Below are positions 26,525 through 35,362 of a DNA stretch of 64,000 nt, piece by piece. The notes below the pieces were generated by a model. The model saw only the letters and a program-made list of their open reading frames with translations. It was not told where the DNA came from and did no database searches. Position numbers and translations under genes: made by a program. The stretch comes from Luteibacter anthropi (lineage in GTDB: Bacteria > Pseudomonadota > Gammaproteobacteria > Xanthomonadales > Rhodanobacteraceae): the NCBI RefSeq assembly GCF_011759365.1, contig NZ_JAARLZ010000009.1, forward strand, positions 124,001 to 188,000, written 5' to 3'. Positions within the stretch are counted from its first letter, which is position 1, and each line of letters begins with the position of its first letter.

Positions 26525-26776
26525 CAGCGGCCCCCTTGCGTTGCATTCACCGTCGCCATCACGCCCCGACTCCATGACAGAAAAAAGACGCCGAAGGTAG
26601 CACGGGAAGAACTTGCGGAGGCGTTGGGCCCGTTCATCTTCAGCGTGTCCGCTGCCGATTCGGAGTGGATGATGACCGCACGTCTTTCATGACGAACATG
26701 AGACATGGATCACACGCCGTGACGAGACCGGGCGTCTAGCCGTCCAAACGAAATAAAAAAGTTTCTGAGGAAAGTG

Positions 26777-26806
26777 TTGACACGCTCGCACGTCATCGCA
26801 TACGTT
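26777..26806 (+). promoter_or_regulatory. leu-ilv operon promoter
   Basis: -35 TTGACA (26777-26782) and -10 TACGTT (26801-26806), spacer 18 (or CATACG with 16). Seven bases separate the -10 from the leader ATG, so the transcript should begin at that ATG. The 252 bases from 26525 to 26776 hold an A-run (AAATAAAAAAG at about 26750) just upstream, which may be an UP-like element, and nothing else recognised. Confidence 0.7.
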
Positions 26807-26813
26807 CGACAAC

Positions 26814-26942
26814 ATGACGCAGCGCAACAGCCATCGCCGCAACGCCCTCCACCTCCTTACGGCGGTAACGGGCAAGCTGCGTCTCGGCGGCGGACTCCTT
26901 CTTATTAGCCTTGTACTTATTACCTGCGGAGGTGCGGGCTAA
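26814..26942 (+). CDS. branched-chain amino acid leader peptide (42 aa)
   Basis: A 42-residue peptide with the control run LLLISLVLI at residues 28-36, after earlier LHLL and LRL. The control codons are CTC CTT CTT ATT AGC CTT GTA CTT ATT. CTT, ATT and GTA are uncommon choices in a GC-rich genome, which would make stalling more sensitive. No Shine-Dalgarno sequence precedes the ATG, and the promoter predicts a start of transcription at the ATG. The last codons (GGT GCG GGC) double as the antiterminator arm. Confidence 0.88.
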   Translation: MTQRNSHRRNALHLLTAVTGKLRLGGGLLLISLVLITCGGAG

Positions 26943-27023
26943 GGGCAAGTGTCCAGGTAAACAGAAAACGACCTGAAGACTCCCAAAGAACCCCGCACCC
27001 GACAACGGATGCGGGGTTTTTTA
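26921..27023 (+). terminator. transcription attenuator of the leu-ilv operon
   Basis: A strong intrinsic terminator: CCCCGCA (26991-26997) pairs with TGCGGGG (27010-27016), with an inner CCG/CGG pair set and TTTTTTA after it. Competing structures are visible: TACCTG (26921-26926) with CAGGTA (26954-26959), CAGGT with ACCTG (26971-26975), and GGTGCGGG (26931-26938) with CCCGCACC (26992-26999). The last pairing removes the left arm of the terminator and lets transcription reach leuA when the ribosome stalls on the Leu/Ile/Val codons. Confidence 0.9.
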
Positions 27024-27059
27024 TTGCCCGGCCCGCCTCACACACGAGCGGAGCCAGAC

Positions 27060-28286
27060 ATGAATCCAGCAAACCAGGGCAGCACCGACGCCGTCGACAG
27101 CGACGTAGGCGGACGCGTGCGCATCTTCGACACCACCTTGCGCGACGGCGAGCAGGCCCCCGGCTTCTCGATGGATCGTCGTGCAAAACTGCGCATGGCA
27201 CAGGCCCTGGAAGAACTGGGCGTCGACATCCTGGAGGCCGGGTTTCCGCAGGCCTCACCCGACGATTTCGCCGCCGTGGCGGAGATCGCGAGGACGTTGA
27301 AGACGCCTACGATCGCCGCACTGGCAAGATGTCAGGCGGCGGACATAGATAGTGCGGGCAGGGCCCTGGAAGGCGCCCGACATTCACGGATACATGTTTT
27401 CCTCTCCACCTCTCCCCTGCATCGCGAACACAAGCTGGGGAAAAGCAAGCAAGAAGTCATCGACATCGCCGCAACGGCGATCCAGCGTGCGAAAGCCCTG
27501 GCACATGAGGTCGAATTCTCCGCCGAAGACGCCATGCGCACCGAGCCGGAGTATCTCGCCGAGATCTTCTCGGTTGCCGTCGAAGCCGGCGCTACCACCC
27601 TCAACGCACCCGACACCGTCGGCTACGTCACCCCCAACGAAATCTTCGACATGTTCACCTATCTGCGCGCCCACGTGCGCGGCGCGGACAAGGTGACGTT
27701 CTCCTCGCACTGCCACGACGACCTCGGCATGGCCGTGGCGAACAGCCTCGCCGCCGTGGCGGCCGGTGCACGCCAGGTCGAATGCACCATCAACGGCATC
27801 GGCGAACGCGCCGGCAATGCTTCGCTGGAAGAAATCGTGATGGCGCTGCATACGCGCAGGCCGCTGTTCCGCGTGGACACCGGCATCGTCACCCGACACC
27901 TGTTCCCCACCTCGCGCCTGCTGGCCGAAGTGACGGGACAGAAAGTGCCGCGCAACAAGGCCATCGTGGGCGACAACGCCTTCGCGCACGAATCGGGCAT
28001 CCACCAGCACGGCATGCTGAAGCATCGCGGCACCTACGAAATCATGACGCCGCAGGACGTGGGCGCGAAGACTTCGCTGGTGCTGGGCAAGCACTCCGGC
28101 AAGCACGCGCTGCGCCAGCGCCTGTCCGAACTCGATTACCAGCTCGACGACGACACGCTCGCCGTCGTGTTCGATCGCTTCAAGGTGCTGGCCGATCGCC
28201 AGCGCTCGGTCACCAACGACGATCTCGTGGCGCTCATGGCGGCTTACGACGACGAAACCCAGACCGCCACCGCGGTCCAGTCCTGA
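27060..28286 (+). CDS. leuA: 2-isopropylmalate synthase, short form without C-terminal regulatory domain
   Basis: A 408-residue enzyme of the DRE-TIM barrel family that condenses acetyl-CoA and 2-ketoisovalerate. The ATG at 27060 is preceded by GGAGCC. Motifs: IFDTTLRDGEQAPGFSM, EAGFPQASPDDF, HVFLSTSPLHREHKL, NAPDTVGYVTP, SSHCHDDLGMAVANSL with the metal His residues, NGIGERAGNASLEE, and the linker HQHGMLKHRGTYEIMTPQDVG and LGKHSGKHALRQRL. Usual LeuA proteins have about 510-520 residues; here the final leucine-binding domain of about 110 residues is absent. Position and operon favour LeuA over homocitrate synthase. First structural gene after the attenuator. Confidence 0.88.
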   Translation: MNPANQGSTDAVDSDVGGRVRIFDTTLRDGEQAPGFSMDRRAKLRMAQALEELGVDILEAGFPQASPDDFAAVAEIARTLKTPTIAALARCQAADIDSAGRALEGARHSRIHVFLSTSPLHREHKLGKSKQEVIDIAATAIQRAKALAHEVEFSAEDAMRTEPEYLAEIFSVAVEAGATTLNAPDTVGYVTPNEIFDMFTYLRAHVRGADKVTFSSHCHDDLGMAVANSLAAVAAGARQVECTINGIGERAGNASLEEIVMALHTRRPLFRVDTGIVTRHLFPTSRLLAEVTGQKVPRNKAIVGDNAFAHESGIHQHGMLKHRGTYEIMTPQDVGAKTSLVLGKHSGKHALRQRLSELDYQLDDDTLAVVFDRFKVLADRQRSVTNDDLVALMAAYDDETQTATAVQS

Positions 28287-28296
28287 AGGAGGATCC

Positions 28297-29244
28297 ATGG
28301 AAGCCCCGTCCCATCTCTGGCACAACGGCCGCATCAAGGCCTGGGCGGAAGCCACCGTCCACATGGGCGCACACGCGCTGCATTACGGATCCTCGGTGTT
28401 CGAAGGCGTGCGCGTGTATGCCACGCCCGATGGCCCGCGCTACTTCCGCCTTGATGACCACACCGAGCGCCTGTTCCATTCCGCGCGGGTGTATGACCTG
28501 CCGATGCCGTACGACGCGGCCACGATCAACCGCGCCTGCCGTGAGGTGATCCGTGCCAACGGACTGAAGTCCGCCTATGTGCGCCCCATCGTGCTGCGCA
28601 GCGGCTTCACCTTCAGCATCGCGCCGCCCGCCGAAACCGCCGTGGATGTGGCCGTGATCGCCCTGCCCTGGGGCGCCTACCATGGCGCCGACGCGCTGGA
28701 GAAAGGCGTGGATGTCTGCGTGTCGTCGTGGAACCGGGCCGCGCCCAACACCTATCCCAGCGGCGCAAAGGCCGGCGGCAACTACCTCAACAGCCAGCTG
28801 ATCGCGCGTGAAGCGGCGAACGGCGGTTATGCCGAAGGCATCGCCCTGGGCACCGACGGGCTGCTCAGCGAAGGCGCGGGCGAAAACCTGTTCGTGGTGC
28901 GCAAGGGCACCATCTACACGCCACCGGCCGCCTCGGCGATCCTGTGTGGCATCACCCGCGATTCGGTGTTGACCCTGGCGCGCCTGCGTGGCTACGAAGT
29001 GGTGGAACAGCCGCTGCCGCGCGAGATGCTGTATTTCGCCGACGAAGTGTTCATGACCGGCACGGCCGCCGAAATCACCGCCGTGCGTTCGGTGGACCGC
29101 AAGCCGGTGGGCAGCGGTCGCCCGGGCCCCATCACGCGACAGTTGCAGGCCGACTTCTTCGGCCTGTTCGACGGCCGCACCGAAGACGTCTGGGGCTGGC
29201 TCACGCCCGTCGAAGAACAGGTCGACGGGAGGGTGGCCGCATGA
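28297..29244 (+). CDS. ilvE: branched-chain amino-acid aminotransferase
   Basis: A 315-residue class IV PLP transaminase for Leu, Ile and Val. It starts 10 bases after leuA with a strong GAAGGAGG. Motifs: [29 protein letters not shown], Lys158 in [15 protein letters not shown] as the PLP Schiff-base residue, [13 protein letters not shown], and [12 protein letters not shown]. Length is normal. Its place as second gene puts the last step of all three branched-chain pathways under the leader peptide. It overlaps leuC by four bases (ATGA). Confidence 0.94.
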   Translation: MEAPSHLWHNGRIKAWAEATVHMGAHALHYGSSVFEGVRVYATPDGPRYFRLDDHTERLFHSARVYDLPMPYDAATINRACREVIRANGLKSAYVRPIVLRSGFTFSIAPPAETAVDVAVIALPWGAYHGADALEKGVDVCVSSWNRAAPNTYPSGAKAGGNYLNSQLIAREAANGGYAEGIALGTDGLLSEGAGENLFVVRKGTIYTPPAASAILCGITRDSVLTLARLRGYEVVEQPLPREMLYFADEVFMTGTAAEITAVRSVDRKPVGSGRPGPITRQLQADFFGLFDGRTEDVWGWLTPVEEQVDGRVAA

Positions 29245-30656
29245 CGCCGCGCACGCTGTTCGACAAACTGTGGGACGCGCACCAGGTAAAGGCCGAAACG
29301 GCCTCGACGCCGGGCGTGCTCTACATCGACCTGCACATGGTGCACGAGGTGACCTCGCCGCAGGCTTTCGACGAGCTGCGCTCGCGCGGCCTGAAGGTGC
29401 GTCGTGCCGATCGTACGCTGGCCACGCTGGATCACTCCACGCCGACGCTGCCGCCTGATGCGGATGGCAAGCGTCCCTACTACACGAAGGAAGCCGAAGC
29501 CCAGGTCGCGAAGCTCGAAGCCAACGTGCGCGAGTTCGGCATCGACCTCATGGGCTGGGACAGCCCGCAACGCGGCATCGTGCACGTCGCAGGCCCCGAA
29601 GTGGGCGCAACGCAGCCGGGCATGACCATCGTCTGCGGTGACAGCCACACCGCCACGCATGGTGCGTTCGGCGCACTGGCCTTCGGCATCGGCACCACCG
29701 AGGTGGGCCACGTGCTCGCCACGCAGTGCCTGCTCCAGCGCAAGGCCAAGTCGCTGGCGATACACGTCGATGGCGCCTTGCAGCCGGGCGTGACCGCGAA
29801 GGACCTGATCCTGCACATCATCGGCACGATCGGCATCGGCGGCGGCACCGGCTACGTCATCGAGTACACCGGCGAGGCCGTGCGCGCCCTGTCGATGGAA
29901 GAGCGCATGACGGTATGCAACATGTCGATCGAAGCCGGCGCACGCGCCGGACTCATCGCACCGGACGAAACCACGTTCGCGTGGTTGAAGGGCCGTGAGC
30001 GCGTGCCGAAGGGCGAAGCCTGGGAGCGCGCCGTCGCCGCGTGGCGCAAGCTGCCCACCGACGAAGGCGCTCGTTACGACCGCGAAGTGCGCATCGACGC
30101 ATCGTCGATCCAGCCGTCGGTCACCTATGGCACGCACCCGGGCATGGTCGTGTCGATCCACGCACCGGTGCCTGCTGCGGCCGATGCGGTGGAACAGCGT
30201 GCGCTGGACTACATGCAGGTCACTGCCGGCAAGCCGATGGCCGGTGAAGCCGTGGACGTGGTCTTCGTCGGCAGCTGTACGAACGGTCGCCTGTCCGACC
30301 TGCAGGCTGCCGCCAGCATCCTGCGCGGACGTCGCGTGGCCGATGGCGTGCGCATGCTGGTCGTGCCTGGCTCCGAACAGGTGCGCCGCGATGCCGAACG
30401 CGAAGGCCTGCACGAGGTGTTCCGCGCCGCCGGTGCCGAATGGCGCGAGCCGGGCTGCTCCATGTGCATCGCCATGAACGGCGACCTCGCCCAGCCGGGC
30501 CAGCTCGTCGTCGCCACCAGCAACCGCAACTTCGAGGGACGCCAGGGCAAGGGTGCGCGCACCGTGCTCGCCAGCCCGCTCGTGGCCGCCGCCTCCGCCG
30601 TGGCCGGCCGCGTCGCCGATCCGCGCGAGTACATGACCCAGGAAGCCGCCGCATGA
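29241..30656 (+). CDS. leuC: 3-isopropylmalate dehydratase large subunit
   Basis: A 471-residue aconitase-type subunit that isomerises 2- to 3-isopropylmalate together with LeuD. ATG at 29241 in an ATGA overlap with ilvE. Motifs: [59 protein letters not shown] and [13 protein letters not shown], whose three Cys hold the [4Fe-4S] cluster, then [20 protein letters not shown]. Length is as in other bacterial LeuC proteins. Confidence 0.95.
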   Translation: MTPRTLFDKLWDAHQVKAETASTPGVLYIDLHMVHEVTSPQAFDELRSRGLKVRRADRTLATLDHSTPTLPPDADGKRPYYTKEAEAQVAKLEANVREFGIDLMGWDSPQRGIVHVAGPEVGATQPGMTIVCGDSHTATHGAFGALAFGIGTTEVGHVLATQCLLQRKAKSLAIHVDGALQPGVTAKDLILHIIGTIGIGGGTGYVIEYTGEAVRALSMEERMTVCNMSIEAGARAGLIAPDETTFAWLKGRERVPKGEAWERAVAAWRKLPTDEGARYDREVRIDASSIQPSVTYGTHPGMVVSIHAPVPAAADAVEQRALDYMQVTAGKPMAGEAVDVVFVGSCTNGRLSDLQAAASILRGRRVADGVRMLVVPGSEQVRRDAEREGLHEVFRAAGAEWREPGCSMCIAMNGDLAQPGQLVVATSNRNFEGRQGKGARTVLASPLVAAASAVAGRVADPREYMTQEAAA

Positions 30657-31249
30657 GCCAGACCAGCCAGCCGCTCACCTACGTGCATTCGCGCACGGCC
30701 GTGCTGCGCAATGAAAACATCGACACCGACCGGATCATCCCGGCGCGCTTCCTCACCACCACCGAGCGCACGGGCCTGGGCAAGCATTGCTTCGAGGACT
30801 GGCGCTATGCCGCCGACGGCAGCGACGACCCGGCCTTCCCGCTCAACCAGCCCGCTGCGCGTGGCTGCGCGATCCTGGTGGCCGGCCACAACTTCGGTTG
30901 CGGCTCGTCGCGCGAGCACGCGCCCTGGGCCCTGCTCGACTACGGCATCAAGGCCGTGATCTCCAGCGAGATCGCCGACATCTTCCGCGGCAACGCGCTG
31001 AAGAACGGCCTGCTCGCCATCGTGCTGAGCGAGGCCGAACACCGCTGGCTGCTGGACAACCCCGGTGTGGAACTGCGCATCGACGTGGCCGAAAGCACGA
31101 TCCGCCTGCCCGATGGCGGAACCATCCGCTTCGAACTGGACGCGTTCTCGCGTCACTGCCTGCTCAACGGCGTCGACCAGCTGGGCTTCCTGCTCCAACA
31201 GCAGGATGCGATCGCCGCCTATGAAACCCTTGTGGAGAAAGCTGCATGA
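30653..31249 (+). CDS. leuD: 3-isopropylmalate dehydratase small subunit
   Basis: A 198-residue swivelling subunit of isopropylmalate isomerase. ATGA overlap with leuC. Motifs: [31 protein letters not shown] and [18 protein letters not shown], the substrate-binding residues. Length normal. It pairs with LeuC; tight coupling of the two genes fits a 1:1 complex. Confidence 0.95.
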   Translation: MSQTSQPLTYVHSRTAVLRNENIDTDRIIPARFLTTTERTGLGKHCFEDWRYAADGSDDPAFPLNQPAARGCAILVAGHNFGCGSSREHAPWALLDYGIKAVISSEIADIFRGNALKNGLLAIVLSEAEHRWLLDNPGVELRIDVAESTIRLPDGGTIRFELDAFSRHCLLNGVDQLGFLLQQQDAIAAYETLVEKAA

Positions 31250-32310
31250 AGGCCCAGATCGTCGTACTGCCGGGTGACGGCATCGGTCCCGAAGTCGCCG
31301 CTGCCGGCGTTGCCGTGCTGCGCCAGGTGGCCGAGCGCTTCGGCCACGACTTCACCTTTACCGAGCACGCCATCGGCGGTGATGCCATCGACCGTTTCGG
31401 CGATCCGCTGCCGCCGGCCACGCGCGAGGCCCTGCTGGCCTGCGACGCGATCCTGCTGGGCGCCGTCGGCGGCCCGAAGTGGTCCGACCCGGCGGCCAAG
31501 GTGCGGCCGGAACAGGGGCTGCTGGCGATGCGCAAGCTGCTGGGCGTGTTCGCGAACATCCGCCCTCTGAAGCTGCACCCGCGCACCGCCGAGCTGTCGC
31601 CGCTGAAACCGGAACGCACGAAGGGTGTGGATCTTGTCTTCGTGCGCGAGCTGACCGGAGGCATCTATTTCGGTGCAAAGACCCGCAGCGAAGACGACGC
31701 CACCGACGAATGCCGATACAGCGTGGCGGAAGTGGAGCGCGTGGTGCGCCACGCCTTCGACCTGGCCCGTTCGCGCAAGAAGAAGGTCACCTCGGTGGAC
31801 AAGGCCAACGTGCTGGAGACCTCGCGCCTGTGGCGTTCGGTAGCCACGCGCATCGCCGCCGATTACCCGGACGTGGAACTGGAACACCAGCTGGTGGATT
31901 CCATGGCAATGCACCTGCTGACGCGCCCGGCCGATTACGACGTGATCGTCACCGAGAACATGTTCGGCGACATCCTCACCGATGAAGCCTCGGTGCTGGC
32001 CGGTTCGCTGGGCCTGTCGCCGTCAGCCTCCGTGGGCGGACCGGGCGCGGGCGTCTACGAACCGATCCATGGTTCCGCACCGGACATCGCCGGCCAGGCG
32101 CTCGCCAATCCGCTGGGCACGATCCTCTCCGCCGCCATGCTGCTGCGTCACTCGCTCGGCCTCGCCGAGGAAGCCGACGTAGTGGAAGCCGCCGTCGAAG
32201 AAGTGCTCTCGCACGCCAACCTCACCCGCGACCTGGGCGGCACGGCCGATACGCATGCCGTGACCGCTGCCGTCCTGGACGCCGTCCAAGCCAAAGCGGA
32301 GGCCGCATGA
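31246..32310 (+). CDS. leuB: 3-isopropylmalate dehydrogenase
   Basis: A 354-residue NAD-dependent oxidative decarboxylase that makes 2-ketoisocaproate. ATGA overlap with leuD. Motifs: [49 protein letters not shown] (the Arg residues that hold malate), [11 protein letters not shown], and [21 protein letters not shown] with the metal Asp residues. Length normal. Confidence 0.95.
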   Translation: MKAQIVVLPGDGIGPEVAAAGVAVLRQVAERFGHDFTFTEHAIGGDAIDRFGDPLPPATREALLACDAILLGAVGGPKWSDPAAKVRPEQGLLAMRKLLGVFANIRPLKLHPRTAELSPLKPERTKGVDLVFVRELTGGIYFGAKTRSEDDATDECRYSVAEVERVVRHAFDLARSRKKKVTSVDKANVLETSRLWRSVATRIAADYPDVELEHQLVDSMAMHLLTRPADYDVIVTENMFGDILTDEASVLAGSLGLSPSASVGGPGAGVYEPIHGSAPDIAGQALANPLGTILSAAMLLRHSLGLAEEADVVEAAVEEVLSHANLTRDLGGTADTHAVTAAVLDAVQAKAEAA

Positions 32311-34067
32311 ACAGCCGAAAGATCCCGCTGCGTACGTTGCGCAGCGATGCCATCAAGACCGGTCCCGACCGCGCGCCTGCGCGTGCCATGCTGCGTGCCA
32401 CCGGCCTCGACGACGACGCGATCGCCCGGCCGATGGTCGCCATCGTGCACAGCTGGTCGAACGTGTCGCCGTGCAACCTCAACCTGCGCGAACTGGCCGA
32501 AGCCGCCGCCGAAGGCGTGCGTGCGGCAGGCGGTACGCCCGTGGAGTTCAACACCATCGCTGTCACTGACGGTATCGCCATGGGTACGTCGGGCATGCGT
32601 TCGTCGCTGGTCAGCCGCGAGCTGATCACCGATTCGATCGAGCTGGCCGTCGATGGCCACTGCCTCGATGCGATGGTGGTGCTGTGCGGTTGCGACAAGA
32701 CCATTCCCGCCGCCGCGATGGCGCTGGCCCGCCTGAATATCCCGGGCGTGGCCCTGTACGGCGGCAGCATCGACCATGGCAGCCACAACGGTTGCCCGAT
32801 CACGGTGCAGGAAGTATTCGAAGCCGTGGGTGCCCATGGCGCCGGCAAGATCAGCGATGCGGAACTGGACGACGTGGAACGCCACGCCTGCCCGGGTGCC
32901 GGCGCCTGCGGCGGCCAGTTCACCGCCAACACCATGGCGATGGTGCTGACGACGCTGGGCCTGTCGCCCGTGGGCCTGAATGACATCCCGGCCACGGCGA
33001 AGGACAAGCGTGCCGCCGCCTACCGTTGCGGCGAGCTGGTCATGGAATGCCTGGAGGCCAACCGCCTGCCGCGCGACGTCATGACCCGCACGGCCTTCGA
33101 CAATGCCGCGCGCATGGTCGCTGCCACCGCAGGCTCAACCAATGCCGTGCTGCATCTGCTGGCCATGGCCAACGAGGCACGCGTGCCGCTGTCCATCGAA
33201 GACTTCGAGCCTGCATCCGCGCACACGCCCGTGATCGCCGATCTCAAGCCTGGTGGTCGCTACAGCGCCGTGGAACTGACCGCTGCCGGTGGTACCGCCG
33301 TCGTCGCACGCGAACTGCGCAAGGCCGGCATGTTGAAGGACACGCCCACCGTCACCGGCCGCTCGCTGTTCGCCGAACTCGATGCAGCGCCAGAAGCCAC
33401 CGAGGGCCAGCAGGTAGTGCGTCCGGTCAGCGCACCGCTGAAGCCGCGCGGCGGCTACAGCATCCTCTACGGCAACCTGGCGCCCGAGGGTTGCATCCTG
33501 AAGCTCGCCGGTCACGGCCGCACCAGCCACGCCGGACCGGCACGCGTGTTCGAAAGCGAGGAAGACGCCTTCAACGCCGTGCAGGCCGGACGTATCCGTG
33601 CCGGCGACGTCGTGGTGATCCGCAACGAAGGACCGGCCGGTGGCCCGGGCATGCGCGAAATGCTGGCGGTCACTGCCGCGCTTGTCGGTCGTGGCCTGGG
33701 CAACGACGTGGCGCTGATCACCGATGGCCGTTTCAGCGGCGCCACGCACGGCTTCATGGTGGGACACATCGCACCGGAAGCGGCGCGCGGTGGTCCCATC
33801 GGGCTGATCCGCGAAGGCGACGCGATCTTCATCGATGCCAGCTCGCGCGAACTGCGCACCGATGCCGACCTCGCCACGCGTCGTGCCGGCTGGCGTGCGC
33901 CCACACCGAAGGTCACCCGTGGCGTGCTGGCGAAGTATGCACGCCTGGTGGGCTCCGCCGCTGAAGGTGCGGTGACGCAGGCTTTCGACGATGCGCCCGT
34001 CACCGCCGCGCGGGTGCGCCGTGAAATCGAAGACGAGGACCTGAGCCAGGAACTCATCGGCAACTGA
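32307..34067 (+). CDS. ilvD: dihydroxy-acid dehydratase
   Basis: A 586-residue Fe-S dehydratase of the valine and isoleucine pathways, ATGA overlap with leuB. Motifs: LCGCDKTIPAAAMALARLNIP and HACPGAGACGGQFTANTMAM contain the cluster Cys residues, and DGRFSGATHGFMVGHIAPEA the C-terminal active-site Ser. CPGAGACGG resembles the [2Fe-2S] branch (plants, mycobacteria) more than the E. coli [4Fe-4S] form, which has CPTCGSC; this is a reading from memory. Last gene of the first transcription unit; a REP pair follows. Confidence 0.93.
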   Translation: MNSRKIPLRTLRSDAIKTGPDRAPARAMLRATGLDDDAIARPMVAIVHSWSNVSPCNLNLRELAEAAAEGVRAAGGTPVEFNTIAVTDGIAMGTSGMRSSLVSRELITDSIELAVDGHCLDAMVVLCGCDKTIPAAAMALARLNIPGVALYGGSIDHGSHNGCPITVQEVFEAVGAHGAGKISDAELDDVERHACPGAGACGGQFTANTMAMVLTTLGLSPVGLNDIPATAKDKRAAAYRCGELVMECLEANRLPRDVMTRTAFDNAARMVAATAGSTNAVLHLLAMANEARVPLSIEDFEPASAHTPVIADLKPGGRYSAVELTAAGGTAVVARELRKAGMLKDTPTVTGRSLFAELDAAPEATEGQQVVRPVSAPLKPRGGYSILYGNLAPEGCILKLAGHGRTSHAGPARVFESEEDAFNAVQAGRIRAGDVVVIRNEGPAGGPGMREMLAVTAALVGRGLGNDVALITDGRFSGATHGFMVGHIAPEAARGGPIGLIREGDAIFIDASSRELRTDADLATRRAGWRAPTPKVTRGVLAKYARLVGSAAEGAVTQAFDDAPVTAARVRREIEDEDLSQELIGN

Positions 34068-34072
34068 ATCCT

Positions 34073-34216
34073 GTAGGAGCGCGCCTCGCGCGCGACCGGC
34101 CCGAACAGGCCGTATCGCGGACGTCAGCACCTCCTTCAGGCCCTGATTTATCTCGCACCATCTCTTGTTCCTGCTTCACCGTTTCATTGGCTGTCGCGCG
34201 CGAGGCGCGCTCCTAC
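34073..34216. repeat. inverted REP pair between ilvD and ilvC
   Basis: A plus REP at 34073-34097 and a minus REP at 34192-34216 bound a 94-base spacer. The second ends 30 bases before ilvC. The pair may adjust the ratio of upstream and downstream mRNA. No clear promoter was found for ilvC in the spacer. Confidence 0.85.
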
Positions 34217-34245
34217 ATTTTTTCTATTACCCGAGGATGAGACCC

Positions 34246-35265
34246 ATGACCGACAAGCAAGCCACTACCGCCCCGCTTCAGAACGCCCGCATCGCCGTGC
34301 TCGGTTACGGCAGCCAGGGGCGCGCGCATGCGCTCAACCTCAAGGACTCCGGACTGGATGTCGTGGTCGGCCTGCGTCCGGGTGGTCCGTCGTGGCACAA
34401 GGCCTACGTCGATGGCTTCGCCGTCGCCGAGCCGGCCGAAGCCGTGCGCAATGCCGACCTGGTTGCCGTGCTCACGCCGGACATGACCCAGCCGGGCATC
34501 TACAAGGACGCCATCGAGGCCAACATCAAGCCGGGCGCCACGCTGCTGTTCGCGCATGGCTTCAACGTGCATTTCGGCCAGATCCAGCCGCGCAAGGACA
34601 TCGACGTGGTGCTGGTCGCGCCGAAGGGCCCGGGTGCCCTGGTTCGTCGCGAGTATGAAATCGGCCGTGGCGTGCCCTGCCTGTACGCCGTGCACCAGGA
34701 TGCCACCGGCCACGCCTCCGAGCGTGCCCAGGCCTATGCGGCCGGCATCGGCGGTGCGCGCGCCATGCTGATCGAAACCGACTTCAAGGAAGAGACCGAA
34801 ACGGATCTCTTCGGCGAGCAGGCCGTGCTGTGCGGCGGCGCTTCCGAGCTGGTGATCAAGGGCTTCGAGACCCTGGTGGAAGCCGGCTACCGTCCGGAGA
34901 TCGCCTACTACGAAGTCATGCACGAGCTGAAGCTCATCGTCGATTTGTTCTATGAAGGCGGCCTGGCCCGCATGCTGGAATTCATCTCCGAGACGGCGCA
35001 GTACGGCGATTACACCCGCGGTCCGCGCGTGGTCGACGACAGCACCAAGGAGCGCATGAAGGCGGTGCTCAAGGACATCCAGGACGGCACCTTCGCCCGT
35101 GAATGGACGGCCGAGTACCAGGCCGGTCTGCCCAACTACAAGGCCTTCAAGCAGCGCGACCTGGAGCACCCGATCGAGAAGGTCGGCGCCCAGCTGCGTG
35201 CGCGCATGCCGTGGCTTTCGGCCAACCAGCCCAAGCCTGCCGAGGAGGCCGCCAAGAGCGCCTGA
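34246..35265 (+). CDS. ilvC: ketol-acid reductoisomerase (class I)
   Basis: A 339-residue NADPH enzyme of the valine and isoleucine pathways. The ATG at 34246 has GAGGA 9 bases upstream; an ATG at 34237 is less well placed. Motifs: [19 protein letters not shown] for the cofactor, [14 protein letters not shown] with the active-site His, [21 protein letters not shown] and [18 protein letters not shown] with the metal Asp/Glu residues. Class I length, without the duplicated knot domain of the E. coli enzyme. Confidence 0.95.
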   Translation: MTDKQATTAPLQNARIAVLGYGSQGRAHALNLKDSGLDVVVGLRPGGPSWHKAYVDGFAVAEPAEAVRNADLVAVLTPDMTQPGIYKDAIEANIKPGATLLFAHGFNVHFGQIQPRKDIDVVLVAPKGPGALVRREYEIGRGVPCLYAVHQDATGHASERAQAYAAGIGGARAMLIETDFKEETETDLFGEQAVLCGGASELVIKGFETLVEAGYRPEIAYYEVMHELKLIVDLFYEGGLARMLEFISETAQYGDYTRGPRVVDDSTKERMKAVLKDIQDGTFAREWTAEYQAGLPNYKAFKQRDLEHPIEKVGAQLRARMPWLSANQPKPAEEAAKSA

Positions 35266-35362
35266 GGCCCCCGTTGCCGGAACGTGTCCTCCTTCCGCCT
35301 GCGCCTCCCCCTCATGCGGGGGAGGACGCGTTCCGCATCCTACGCATAAGGAACCTATCCCC

